From positions 108,384,085 through 108,448,084 of the forward strand of contig OZ025239.1 in NCBI GenBank assembly GCA_964019155.1: a DNA stretch of 64,000 nt, given 5' to 3'. Both the position numbers and the translations under genes were made by a program. The DNA is from Osedax fenrisi. Its lineage: Eukaryota > Annelida > Polychaeta > Sabellida > Siboglinidae. Each line of letters opens with the position of its first letter. Position 1 is the first letter of the stretch. Below are positions 11,629 to 24,023 of this stretch, in pieces. Under the pieces are notes generated by a model. It did not search any database. It was not told the origin of the DNA and saw only the letters and a list, made by a program, of their open reading frames with translations.

Positions 11629-11794
11629 TCATATATGTATATACATATATAATATTATTATTAAATATATATTATATTTATTATAATAAATTATTATAAT
11701 TATAATTCTTATTTATTTTAATTCTATTAGAATAATAATTATTATATAATATATTATATATTTATATAATAATTAGAATACAAAATATAATAAA

Positions 11795-13567
11795 TTATAT
11801 AATAGGGTGTATACAAATATATATTTTTTCAAGTACTTTAGAAAATTGATTAGTTAACGATATTGGTCTATAGTTATTAAAATCATGTTTATTTTTATTT
11901 TTATAAAATGGTACAACTTGTGCTGATTTTAACGATAATGGTATTATACCGGATGAAAAAGATTTATTAAAAAGATACAGTAACGGGTGTAGTATATATG
12001 GAGATATGATTTTAAGAAAATCCATATTAAAATTAAAAGTATCTAGTGATTTTTTCGGTTTAAAATTGTTAAAAACATTTATTAAATCGTTAGAAGTGTT
12101 GGGAGATAAAAAAAAACTGGAATTATTTGGGATGTTAAGATATTTGATAAAATTGTTGGTTTCTGTTTTTTCTATTGATGAATCTAATTTTTTTCCAATA
12201 TTACTAAAGTAAGTATTGAATTCGTTTGAAATTGATTTAGTATTAGTGATTATATTATTATCTAAATTAAAAGAGTTGCAAAGTGGAATGTATGTATTTG
12301 ATATAAGTCCATTTATTGTTTTCCATGTATCTTTTAAATTTTTAGCATTATCTATAAGTTCAGAATAATATTTTTTTTTCAGAATCTTAATTTTTGTTGT
12401 TAAATTGTTTTTATACGCTTTATACAAAATTAATGATTCAATAGTATTTGATTTTAGATATTTATAATATAATTTTTGTTTTTTTCTGCATTTTTTTTTT
12501 ATTTCGATTGTAATCCACGGATTAAGTGATTTCATTTTTGTTTTAATTTTCTTTTTTGGACAATATTTATTAAATTTATCTACTACAAAATTATGAAATA
12601 AATTCCATGATATTTCCATATCATCACATTCAATAAAATTCCAATTTACTTCAGATAAAAAATTACAAAGTAAATTTAAATTAGATTCACTTGTATTGTT
12701 AATTAGTTTATAAATTAGTTTTTCATGTTTCTTAACTTTATTTGATATTATAGTGAAAATAGGAAAATGATCTGATATATCTGATATTATTATACCTGAA
12801 TTAACATTTGCAAAGTCATTGTTGTAGAATATATTGTCGATAATTGAAACTTTATCTTTCGTAATTCTAGTTGGCCTGTTAATTAGGTTATAACATCCAA
12901 TTTCATTCATTGAATTTATAAAATCTTTAGTTGTATTGCATTTTGTGTAATTTAAAATATCTATATTAAAATCACCACATATAAAAAGGTTTTTATTTGT
13001 AATATTAAAATGTGTTGTAATATAATTATTAAGAGATAAAAATGAATTAAAATCTAAAGATGGTGATCTATAAATCAAACAAATACACATTTTATTATGT
13101 TCATCATCTATTTCGAGAATTATGCTTTGAAAATAATTTTTGGTAAATATATCTATTATTTTAACACTAAATTATTTTCTTATATAAAATAATACCCCAC
13201 CTGCATGCTTATGCTTTCTATTAGAGACATATGCATTATAATTAGGGATATTATAAATAAATGTGTTATTATCATTGATCCAAGATTCACTAATAGCTAT
13301 AATATCAAATTCATATTTTAAAGAATTTAATAATATTATTAGATTATCAAAATTCTTTGAAATACTACGAATATTTACATGTATTATAGAGAAACATTTA
13401 TTTTTATTTTGTATATTGTTTATAAATTCTTTATGAGTATAATACTGTGAGTCTATATTGAATTTATAACTACAATTGTCAGGATTACTAGAAGTAGTAT
13501 TATATCTATCATTTTCTGATTCATTTGTTAATATATAATGTGGTTGGTGGATAGAATTTAAGTGCAT
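11795..13567 (-). pseudogene. LINE ORF2, endonuclease with one stop, RT truncated (copy 1)
   Basis: One frame runs from 13567 down to 11795, interrupted by a single TAA (13172-13174). The first part has the apurinic/apyrimidinic-type endonuclease motifs IIHVNIRS (metal-binding Asn) and IISESW-like AISESW (catalytic Glu). After the stop come YRSPS, GDFNID and the catalytic ISDHFPI. A linker follows, then the first RT block NNYRPISLTNQFSKVLEK. The last residues read into flanking DNA. LINE ORF2 normally continues for several hundred residues of RT with FADD, which is absent here. It cannot encode a working polymerase. Confidence 0.75.
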
Positions 13568-15180
13568 AAGAACAAAGTAAAATTAAAATTAAAAAAACAA
13601 ATTATTATTAAAAATTATTCAAAGAAAATAAAGAAATAAAATAAAAATAAAATATATTTATATAATTTATAAGAATGATAAGCTTAATTAGTCATATAAT
13701 GTTGAAAAAAAAATGTAATACTGGATACGCTTGAAGTGAATAAAAACTAAACTTGAATTGAATAAAATGATATAAAAAACTATATACTTATAAATTGTAA
13801 TACTAATATGTAAATGCAATACATTTTAAATATTATTATATAATGTTGATAAAAATGTAATATTGAATAAACCTGGAATGTAAAAATAAAGAAAACTATA
13901 AAAACTATATAAACTGTAAATACTTGTATATGAGAATGCAATAAATTCTAAAATGTTGTTATATAATATTTGTCAAAATGTAATACTGAATAAACCTGAA
14001 GTGAAAAATAAAGAAAACTATAAAAACTATATAAACTTTGAATACTTGTATATGTAAATGTAATAAATTCTAAAATGTTGTTATATAATATTGGTAAAAA
14101 TGTAATACTGAATAAACCTGAATTAAGTGAAAAATAAATAAAATTATATAAATTTGTAATAAATTTGTAATACTTGTATATGTAAATGCAACAAATTTGA
14201 AATATTAATTGTTTTTATGAATATAAATTCTAAAATTAAATATAAAGTATGAATGCAATATAATTATAAGAAGTGAAGAAAAGAAGAAAAGAAGAAAAAA
14301 AATAAAAAAACAAACAAAAATTATACACAATATACTTCAATCTAATTCAATTCATATTCACACAATTGTTTAATATTATTAATTTCAATTATTGATTTTA
14401 AATCTTTTTTATTAGCATTTACATATACAGTATCTTTATATATCCAGGTTTTATTTATTTTTCCTAATTTTCTTAATTGTCTTGTTTTATAAAATATGGT
14501 ATGTGTATTGAAAGGTAATTGCTGGTTTATATATATATTAGTATCAAATAGTTTATTTTTATTTTTAAATATTTGTAATTTAGTTTCTAAACTATCTAAC
14601 TTAATTATATATTTAGTACCAGTATCTATATCATTTGATACATCATCTGTTTCTGATTTTTTATTTTTATTAGTATTTAATTTACGTATATGTAAAATAT
14701 TATTATATGATAATTTAGTATCCAATTTTTTATTTATATAATCTGTAAATTTATTAGTGTTGTTAAAATCAGTTAAATTAGAATCTATATTTTTATTTGT
14801 AAATATTATGTTATTGGCTATACCTTTATTTTTCTCAATATCCTTTAGTGTATCAGTTATTGTATCAGTTAATGTATCTGTTATAGTAATACTATTATTA
14901 TTTTGTATTTGATTATTATTAATTGTTTCTTTGAATATATTATTTTCCTTTGTTAAATTTAAAATTATTGTTGTCTGATAATCAACTTTATCATTTAATT
15001 TATTAATTTTGTCAGATAAATCTTGAATCAATTTATATAATTTTTCATTAGAAATTGGGGACATAGTAATAATCAATAATTAATAATAGTTAAATATCAA
15101 TATTTAAAGATAAAGATATATGTATACTAATAAATATAATATAAATTTAAGAAACTATATAATATAATGTATATATAATA
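11815..15180 (-). mobile_element. CR1/Jockey-like LINE without reverse transcriptase (copy 1)
   Basis: In element orientation it has ORF1 (14342-15076), a spacer of about 770 bp with four or so 126-bp tandem repeats containing ATGTAATACTGAATAAACC, then ORF2 with a complete endonuclease. ORF2 breaks off just after NYRPISLTNQFSKVLEK, the first block of the reverse transcriptase. The catalytic RT motifs and 3' end are missing. The element lies in the alpha-beta intron of gene B, in the same orientation as the gene, and is absent from gene D. The sequence on both sides is duplicated over 100 bp or more. Confidence 0.8.
14342..15076 (-). CDS. LINE ORF1 protein (copy 1)
   Basis: The 244-residue intact frame starts with ATG. 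Residues about 10-55 have heptad spacing of L, I and N typical of a coiled coil (KLYKLIQDLSDKINKLNDKV). An Asn/Thr-rich linker follows. The C-terminal part has KYIIKLDSLETKLQIFKNK, NIYINQQLPFNTHTIFYKTR and a final TWIYKDTVYVN block. This layout is usual for ORF1 nucleic-acid-binding chaperones of CR1/Jockey-type LINEs, which coat the RNA and form trimers. No cysteine-knuckle zinc finger is seen. It is nearly identical to 35680-36414. Confidence 0.7.
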   Translation of the reverse strand: MIITMSPISNEKLYKLIQDLSDKINKLNDKVDYQTTIILNLTKENNIFKETINNNQIQNNNSITITDTLTDTITDTLKDIEKNKGIANNIIFTNKNIDSNLTDFNNTNKFTDYINKKLDTKLSYNNILHIRKLNTNKNKKSETDDVSNDIDTGTKYIIKLDSLETKLQIFKNKNKLFDTNIYINQQLPFNTHTIFYKTRQLRKLGKINKTWIYKDTVYVNANKKDLKSIIEINNIKQLCEYELN

Positions 15181-15183
15181 AAG

Positions 15184-15223
<40 letters not shown>

Positions 15224-15227
<4 letters not shown>

Positions 15228-15927
15228 CCTATATTTATTATAATAAATAATTATAATTATTATTTATTTTAATAATATTTTAATTCTATTAGAATAATAA
15301 TTATTATATAATATATTATATATTTATATAATAATTAGAATATAGAATATATAATATTAAATATACCTATATTTAATATAATATTACTATAATAATTATA
15401 GTAACTATAATAGTTATTATAATACATTATTATAATTATAATTATTATTTATTTTAATAATATTTTAATTCTATTAGAATAATAATTATTATATAATATA
15501 TTATATATTTATATAATAATTAGAATATAGAATATATAATATTAAATATACCTATATTTAATATAATATTACTATAATAATTATAGTAACTATAATAGTT
15601 ATTATAATACATTATTATAATTATAATTATTATTTATTTTAATAATATTTTAATTCTATTAGAATAATAATTATTATATAATATATTATATATTTATATA
15701 ATAATTAGAATATAGAATATATAATATTAAATATACCTATATTTAATATAATATTACTATAATAATTATAGTAACTATAATAGTTATTATAATACATTAT
15801 TATAATTATAATTATTATTAATTTTAATTCTATTAGAATAATAATTATGATATAATATATTATATATTTATATAATAATCAGAATATAAAATTTAATAAA
15901 TTATATAATAGGGTGTATACATATTAA
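15224..15927. repeat. 186-bp tandem repeats ending in a duplicated insertion-site sequence
   Basis: About three and a half copies of a 186-bp unit contain ATATACCTATATTTAATATA and a TCTATTAGAATAATAATTAT block. The last part, ending ATAATAGGGTGTATAC, repeats the sequence left of the LINE (about 11640-11814). Gene D has this sequence only once (about 62120-62290). The copy 2 equivalent is about 36562-37265. Confidence 0.75.
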
Positions 15928-16322
15928 TATTTTGTTCTTACATATTGTTATTTCAGCTGGTAAACAAAAAATGAAATATCGTAATTATGAATAATAAACA
16001 GTAACTAGGGAAAATAATAATGAAATGCTTTGATTTGATTGGCTAGAAAATATATATATATATATATAATATCAAAGATTGTAAAGTAACGATATAACAA
16101 TATATCTATGAAACATAATTAATAGTTAACTTCACCGCTGATGGCATATATACAATACATTTAGGTGTGGCGTAGTTTATATATATAAAACTGTTCTATA
16201 CAACATTGATTTAAATGTTCTATTCAATTACATGCAATATAAATTACATATTGATTACCTCATACTATGAGGCTCATAGAAATGCATTTAAAACCAACAA
16301 GCTTTATTATATATGGTTACAC

Positions 16323-18888
16323 TTGAATCTGGCCGCCTAATAATTTTCATATTTTATGGGGCGTGTCTAACTTCTCAAAGATAATTAAATATTCAAATAT
16401 TTAAATATAAATGACATTTCTGTAAATATTCAAATATTATAATATTAAAACATGTAAATAAATGTAATGAGTATTCAGATATATAGAATATACAAGTATA
16501 TACTAATATATTTTATATTGCACATTTAACATATAGCATATTTTGATACGTATAGATGTTATTTAAAATGTCTAAATAATCACATTTAATAAAATAAATA
16601 CGGAAATATCGTATAAGAATTATTCTTCGAATAAATAAACTCAATAAATAAAATCTATTCAATACGCATATACACTTGAATAATAAGTTTATGATAGTAT
16701 ATATGTTATATATAATTATATATGATTCATTTAACTTATATTTTACGATGATGTGTATTGATATTATTTAAATGGCAAAATATTCACATTAATCAATATA
16801 AATAAGTAGGTATAAGAATATATATCGTATAAGAATAAATAAACAACTATTCAATATCGTATATAAACTTGAATATTCAATATATTACTATGAATTATAT
16901 TTATAATACTTATATAGTGGATTATTTATTAAACTTGCCTGACAATGTATTCATTTAAATTTACTAAATATAAAGTTTACAATCATAATTACACATATGG
17001 AAATATTGTTGTGAATTAGAGGCGCCATATTTATATGACTAATAGTTTATTTATAGGTGATGACGCGCTATCATATTAGAATAAATAAATGTAATTCTAT
17101 TTAAATAAAATATAATTATATGTTTTAATTTTATGTTTATATTTGTAATACATAACTATATATAATGTGTATAGGCATATATGATCCTATTACATTAACA
17201 TATTTATTTTAATAACTTACTACATTTATCTTTATTTATCACATATATATAGTTTATATATACATTATATATAATTTACCAACGAATTTATTATAAATAT
17301 ATTAAAACAAATATAATGTATATGTTGTCAGCTTCATTATTCTGTACATTTTCTACAATGTATATATTAATAGAAATTTATATAACTTAAATTGTATACT
17401 ATATCTATATAAAATTTCTATATTTGTTCTATAAATTATAATTTACATACAATTAATATATACATATGTAGATTTAATATAAGTTATTTGTTCTATAGAT
17501 AGCTGTCTTGATAATGTATATATTGTTGTTGTTCTATAGATAGCTGTCTTGATAATGTATATGTTGTTGTATTTATTAATCTGAACTTATTAAATTATAA
17601 CTTATATATATATATATATATATAAATGGTATACTAGAATACACGACGAACATTGTAGTACAATGTACGACGTACAATGTAAGTCGTAAATTATACGTGA
17701 TAATAATATAATTATAAAATTAAATATTCACCTATTATATATGTAATATATTACTTTATTTAATTTAATATGTATATATATAAATGTGTGTGTATTTAAT
17801 ATTTATTTGTTTTATATATATTCAACTTTATAATGAACTATTTTAATTAATTAAAATATAAACTTATTTTAATTAATGAATTTTAATTCTTCTTATAAAT
17901 GCTTAGGTAGGTATGCTTACCTACATTATATAGTTATGAATAAATAAATATTATTTATATGTGATAAATAAAGATAAATGTAGTAAGTTATTAAAATAAA
18001 TATGTTAATGTAATATCATATATGCCTATTATATATGCCTATACACATTCTATATATGTATTACAAATATAAACATAAAATTAAAACATATAATTATATA
18101 ATTATATTTTATTCAATATAATTACATTTATTTATTCTAATATGATAGCGCGTCATCACCTATAAATAAACTATTAGTCATATAAATATGGCGCCTCTAT
18201 AGAGGTAACCTATAGGTAACAACAATATTTCCATATGTATAATTATGATTGTAAACTTTATATTTAGTAAATTTAAATGAATACATTGTCAGGCAAGTTT
18301 AATAAATAATCCACTATATAAGTATTATAAATATAATTCATAGTAATATATTGAATATTCAAGTTTATATACGATATTGAATAGTTGTTTATTTATTCTT
18401 ATACGATATATACTTATTTATATTGATTAAATGTGCATATTTTGCCATTTAAATAATATCAATACGCATCATCATAAAATATAAGTTAAATGAATCATAT
18501 ATAATTATATATAACATATATACTATCATAAACTTATTATTCAAGTGTATATGCGTATTGAATAGATGTTTATTTATTCGAAGAATAATTCTTATACAAT
18601 ATTTCCGTATTTATTTTATGAAATGTGATTATTTAGACATTTTAAATAATATCTATACGTATCACAATATGATATATGTTAAATGTGCAATATACAATAT
18701 ATTAGTATATACTTGTATATATTCTATATATCTGAATACTCATTACATTTATTTACATGTTTTAATATTATAATATTTGAATATTTACAGAAATGTCATT
18801 TATATTTAAATATTTGAATATTTAATTATTCTTTGAGAAGTTAGACACGCCCCATAAAATATGAAAATTATTAGGCGGCCAGATTCAA
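16323..18888. mobile_element. Foldback-type element with about 0.9-kb inverted arms (copy 2 junction)
   Basis: The left arm 16323-17246 is the reverse complement of the right arm 17957-18888, with small differences. The outer ends read TTGAATCTGGCCGCC and GGCGGCCAGATTCAA. The loop of about 0.7 kb holds two direct copies of a CTATAGATAGCTGTCTTGA block and the hairpin that marks the array unit start. It has no coding capacity. Short frames in the arms rely on non-ATG starts and recur only because the sequence is duplicated. No clear target duplication is seen at the outer ends. Confidence 0.75.
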
Positions 18889-19046
18889 TATCCACCTTAT
18901 ATATTAGTTATGAACACTTAGTTTTCATCATATAAATAATAAAGTCTATAATAAGTGTAATACTTATTACAGTAATTCTTATTATAATAAAGTTAAAATA
19001 AATAATAATTATTATTATTATAATTGTATTATATATAGGTATTAGG

Positions 19047-19102
<56 letters not shown>

Positions 19103-19163
19103 ACTGGAATATAAAATATAATAAAGTATATAATAGTAGATATAATTATTATTATTATAATTT

Positions 19164-19235
<72 letters not shown>

Positions 19236-20034
19236 TAACTGGAATATAAAATATAATAAATTATATAATAGTAGATGGAATGAAATATGTTTTAGAGAGA
19301 TAGGGATGAGATTAAAGATGTAATGGAGACTGACATATAAGATGTAAGGTATAATGAGGGAGGAAATGTAAGATGTGAGTAGGGAGACTGAGGGTGAGTG
19401 ATACTTACATGTTAGCCGTACACAAATCTGTTAGGCAGCATCTTATGAATGTTCACATCATCCATGAGCTGTTCAGAGATGGAGCAGACTAGACTTGACC
19501 TTGAGCAATGAGCGTATGGCAGCTAGCTAGATAGATATACATTTACTTTTATAAATACAATTAACGTCTCGAATAAATTATACTTTTAAAGGTGATATAA
19601 TAAACATAATATTTCAGAAAATAGTTATGAAATTTCGAACTGAAACTTTAAATAGGTCAGTAACCAAGATAGATAATGAATTAGTAACATTTATAGGTCA
19701 GTAAGTAGTAACATATATATGTCAGGAACTAGTAATATATATATAGGTCAGTAACTAGTTACAGGTATATGTCAGTAATTAGTAATATAGGTCAGTAACA
19801 GTGATAGATTAATCTGCGACGATACATATTGTTTTATAGATGGAAGGACGTCGATATTAATATATGACCTTGACATACGTTCATCGCACAGAGGATAATC
19901 TTTGTTTATAATCTCATGTAATTAATTATATATCACTAGGTAAGATAGATAAATAACTGCACAAATAAAAAGTAATTTATAATTTTTTTTTGATGATGAT
20001 GATTTTATTTAAACACAACGAATTTATAATTTAT

Positions 20035-20447
20035 ATACTTAAATTGTATTATTAATTAATAATATAATAATACAAATTAATAAATTAATTATTAATTAAA
20101 TTACATTAAATTATTCATAAAATTTATTATAAATAATGTAATTGTAATTTATCTGATTGGTTCATCAATAATATATAGTTTATCTAGTGGTATATAGGGT
20201 GTCCGTATTATAACACAAGGTATCCGACGGACAGTGTCCGTATTCGAACATAGGTACCGAATACGACATCCCCGTTATCTATTGAATACAAATATTGAAT
20301 ACAATTTTAAAATCATAATAATATCTATAAGAAAATCAGATACCTAATCATATAATATTAATATATTGTAATTTTTGAATAAAAATATTGAATCATAAAA
20401 TGTTAAGACCATTTATTATTAAAGTGTCGTATTATGTTACTTTCCCC
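20035..20447. mobile_element. Right-half fragment of the GTCCGTATT MITE (copy 2)
   Basis: Equivalent of 5977-6389 at the array offset of 14,058; it lies between genes C and B. Confidence 0.7.
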
Positions 20448-21869
20448 TGTGTATTTTTAATAATTGGAGAAATTGAATTATATACTCTAGTATAGACTCT
20501 TTGAAACTCTAACTTATGAATGCCTGAATTATACAAGTTGTATATGCGGTTCAAGTACATATGCTAATTTATGGAGAAAGAAGTTAAAGATGGTTAACAG
20601 ATATATATATATATATATTTTTTGTGGATCTAATCAGTTTTACAATAATTTCAGAAGATGGATATGTGAATCAATCGAAAATTAGAGATGAGGGCAAAAG
20701 TAGGTAGTAGTAGTAGGTTGTAGTAGTACCTACATGACATAACACATTAACTGGTAGAGAGTTAATTATCGTGGATACATTGATTTCAATATATTTAGAG
20801 AGTTTACAAGCACAAGTATGATCATCTAGATTTAGAAAAATATGCTTTTAATTCCCAACTGTTAGTTCATTTTATATTTTGAATACAATCTTATATTCGT
20901 ATCTGGCTTCAATTATGCGATTAAAGTTAAACTCATATTTAGTGTTTATAATTATGATATTATATTCATGAAGACTATTCATTGCAGACTACTAATACAA
21001 TCAAATTAAATTAATTTTTTTTAATTATGGTAAATTCGTTCGTTTTATCTAATAATCTCATATTATTTCCTATCGATTTTTGATTGATTGATAATTTATT
21101 TAAGCAAATAAATAGTCGATATATATAATCGAAAGTATGAAATATAATTATTTTCTAATGATAACATTACGATATAGAAATAAACAAATGATTTTTGTAG
21201 TGTACAATTTTTTATGTTATCGTTCTGTTATTATTATCATTTTTAAAAGAGAATGTTTGTCAATTAATATTTTCAATTAACTATTTAAGTTATTGATAAT
21301 ACTGAAATGTATAAATGTTCGTAACCGTATGTAAAGAACAATATTGATTCAATGTATTTATTTCAATATTTTATCATTTGTATTGTATATTTTTAGTTTG
21401 TACTTTTGATTTAGTGACATTTATGGAAAATATTAAAGTATGCATACTTAACCATGTTAATAACTATTGGTTATCGGATACATACTTGAACAATATAACT
21501 GCAATTCTATAACCAATATTCTGGTTATGGTGTTGATTCTTCGTGAGTTATTATTAAGTCAATAATATTACCATGGATATAAGCAGGAAATCTATGTTTT
21601 TCAAAAGCATATTATCAAAACTCCTATAACCTCTGTTATGGGAGGTTATAAGATGTATTGATATTATTCGTAACGAGGAAAGGAGATCATATCGTTTTTG
21701 AGGAGGGGTAAGCATTCGTTTTAATTTTTTATAATAAATTATTTGTCTTTAAAATATTAAAATATAATTTATTGTTTTTAAAATTATATATATTATATCA
21801 TTCATAAGTAACTATAAGTTCTTAATTTATTACTATACAAAATATTATATATATTATTATGTAATATAT

Positions 21870-21911
<42 letters not shown>

Positions 21912-22622
21912 ATATATTTATTACACACACAAATTTAAAAAATATATACAAAGCTATTATCTCGGTATTTTGTTTACTCAATTTACAATGTTTAGACGGT
22001 TTCACAGTTTAAACCGTTTGATAAATATTTATAAAATGTTCAGAGTTTATAAATAATATATAGATGATATTCTATGGGTTTTTTTGAAAATATAAATATA
22101 CTGATTTGATACACTTATAATACAAATCAAATAGTATTGACCCAACGGGTATTGACCAAACAACTTGTTTAACTGGAATGTCATTATAAATAACACCATT
22201 GTATGATATCATTTCCGTTTAAATAACAGTTTCAATTAATAGTACTATAATAATACTCCTTCTCAGATGCATTCCCTTATATTTGAATCCATTTTAATTA
22301 ACAAGTATACCCTATTACTAATATTATGTAACATGATTCATGTTATATTTTAGTATTAAAATATAGCAATCAATCTAATATTTTATTATTCGATAAAATA
22401 GTTTATTAGACTATAATCTTTGATTTATATTTCGGGATTAAAATGACAGGTTGTCAATATTTAAACCCCTATTTCCTTATTGTAAATAAATCGATCAATA
22501 TTATGAAATAAAATAAAATGACAGAATTTTTCAAGTCAGCTTTGGATTATTTAGGTAGTCAGAATAATTGACAGGATAATAATTGTGTTGGGCAATGTGT
22601 CGAGTTAGGTAATCATTTACTA

Positions 22623-22667
<45 letters not shown>

Positions 22668-22727
22668 TATATATATATATATCAAAACAATGATAAATAA
22701 GTCTATATTTACTAAACAAACAAAGAG

Positions 22728-23465
22728 TCAACAAAAACTTGAAATCAACAGAAAGATCTTTAAATACAGTATTCCATAATATTCTATATAATATGGGAAT
22801 ATAGTATAGATTAACAGTAAATAATACGAGAATGCATTAATTTTATTAATAGTAAGAGGGCGATATAGGCCTTCCTTGTGCAAAGGTTTTGAAATGATTA
22901 TAATTAACTGATTTAGATATATTAGTGATATAATATTGAAGGATTAATAGCCTCCAAAGTAACATCATGATTTCACTGGGAATTATCTGCTAATATCGTA
23001 TATATATATATATATAGTATAGAGCAGAGTACCAAGAAGAGTAAATGAGCTGCCAGGTTGGTAAGATACATTGTAAATTTCAACTTATGATAATCGATTT
23101 AAAATATAGTAAGAGATTCATTCGAATACGAACAATCATTTATATCCTTGACATTGGAATGGAATGTCTCATATAATCGAAACAATATGATATATCTAAT
23201 AGTACCGGCTAGCAGAAGATAAATTAATTCTTTTAATAAGTAATTTATATTACAATGTAATATAGTTTAGACACGCCCAATACCATAATCATATACGCCC
23301 ACTTAATATGCTAAATCAGGCACTCTTAGCTTAGCTATTAAACGTAACACACCATTAACTATACGACACTATACTAAACTAGTAACTGACTACCTGAGGA
23401 ACGGAGTCGACTCCAAGAATACATACTGACACACGAGGTTCTATATACATACTGTTAATATGACA
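22728..23465. other. Gene-free stretch before the Gypsy relic (copy 2)
   Basis: No gene recognised. This is the first sequence missing from copy 1. If the TGG at 23466 is a primer-binding site, a decayed LTR would lie in the last few hundred bases here, but I see no matching second LTR. Copy 3 equivalent: about 43879-44616. Confidence 0.5.
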
Positions 23466-24023
23466 TGGTGACAGCGTCGGGTCCGAACCCGTGCCATCGA
23501 AGTGACAGGTAAAACAGTAGGAACAGAACTATGTCAGCTCAATCAGTATTACTACGTAGTCGTGGTCGATTATTATTCAAACTATATCGAAATAGGATAA
23601 GACAAATACAAGAAAAATATAACGAGATTATGATACTCAACAATCAATGTATCACTAAATAAAGGATGTTTTACGTATCTAAATAGTGCAGTTATAACGG
23701 AAATAAATAGGAACGATATTATTGAAGATATCCATTCTGGTCATCTGGGCATTAATACATATCTCGAAAGGGCTAAAAATAGCGTTCACTGGTTTGGGAT
23801 ATCGAGAGACATTGAAAGAAAAGTAATAGATTGTAATCAATTCAGAATAAGTATCAAGATATACCGAGAGCCTATCAAATGAGTTACAGTTCAAATAAAA
23901 CCTCGGGAAACAGTAGGAATAGACCTATATCAGTTCAAGCAGTCTAAATACGTAGTCGTTGTCTATTATTATTCAAGGTATATCGAAACAATGATAATCC
24001 GTGGTGAGAGATCAATAATGCCG
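23466..24023 (+). mobile_element. Ty3/Gypsy-like integrase relic, scrambled (copy 2)
   Basis: One frame from 23700 reads an integrase zinc-binding domain: IHSGHLGINTYLERA and SVHWFGISRDIE, then DCNQF, where the second cysteine of the usual CxxC is F. A TGA follows, then the start of the catalytic core, ETVGIDLYQFKQ and YVVVVYYYSRYIE. Upstream, at 23517-23600, is a second copy of only the core start (VGTELCQLNQ, YYVVVVDYYSNYIEIG), so parts are duplicated and out of order. TGGTGACAGCGTCGGG at 23466 could be a primer-binding site. No gag, protease or RT is seen. Clearly dead. Confidence 0.65.

Larger units (their letters stand above)
3618..17675. repeat. Tandem segmental duplication, copy 1 (internally deleted)
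   Basis: Positions 3618-8654 match 17676-22727 at a nearly constant offset of 14,058. Positions 8655-17675 match 29993-38838 at an offset of about 21,340. Only rare single-base and repeat-length differences are visible. Relative to copy 2 this unit lacks 7,265 bp. Its left edge begins inside the hairpin motif that also marks the starts of copies 2 and 3. Confidence 0.9.
8764..19499 (-). pseudogene. Gene B: ARHGAP19-like gene lacking its GAP core and 3' end
   Basis: The surviving exons are alpha 19409-19499, beta 11287-11543 and beta2 8764-8853. All have the same boundaries as in gene C, and beta and beta2 have the same protein sequence. Exons gamma to theta are absent because sequence equivalent to 22728-29992 of copy 2 is missing at 8654/8655. 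The arginine finger, the rest of the GAP domain and the natural 3' end are therefore gone. Exon alpha also has an in-frame TAA (19412-19414). A transcript could at most encode a fragment ending early in the GAP fold. This is a recent pseudogene: the remaining exons have not yet decayed further. Confidence 0.75.

Noticed and set aside
11295..11699. Plus-strand frame opposite exon beta (also 32647-32928 and 61669-61935)
   Set aside because: Antisense shadow of exon beta, running into TG and AT microsatellites. The minus-strand reading has splice sites and family similarity.
12006..12212. Small plus-strand frames inside the LINE (also 14496-14741, 33344-33550, 35834-36079)
   Set aside because: Shadows of ORF1 and ORF2, AT-driven, without motifs.
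23480..23495. tRNA gene suggested by GGGTCCGAACCCG
   Set aside because: Only a B-box-like word is present, with no A-box, anticodon arm or acceptor stem. A primer-binding site of the Gypsy relic explains it better.
23679..23894. Minus-strand 71-codon frame (also 44830-45045)
   Set aside because: The plus strand reads a Gypsy integrase zinc-binding domain here.
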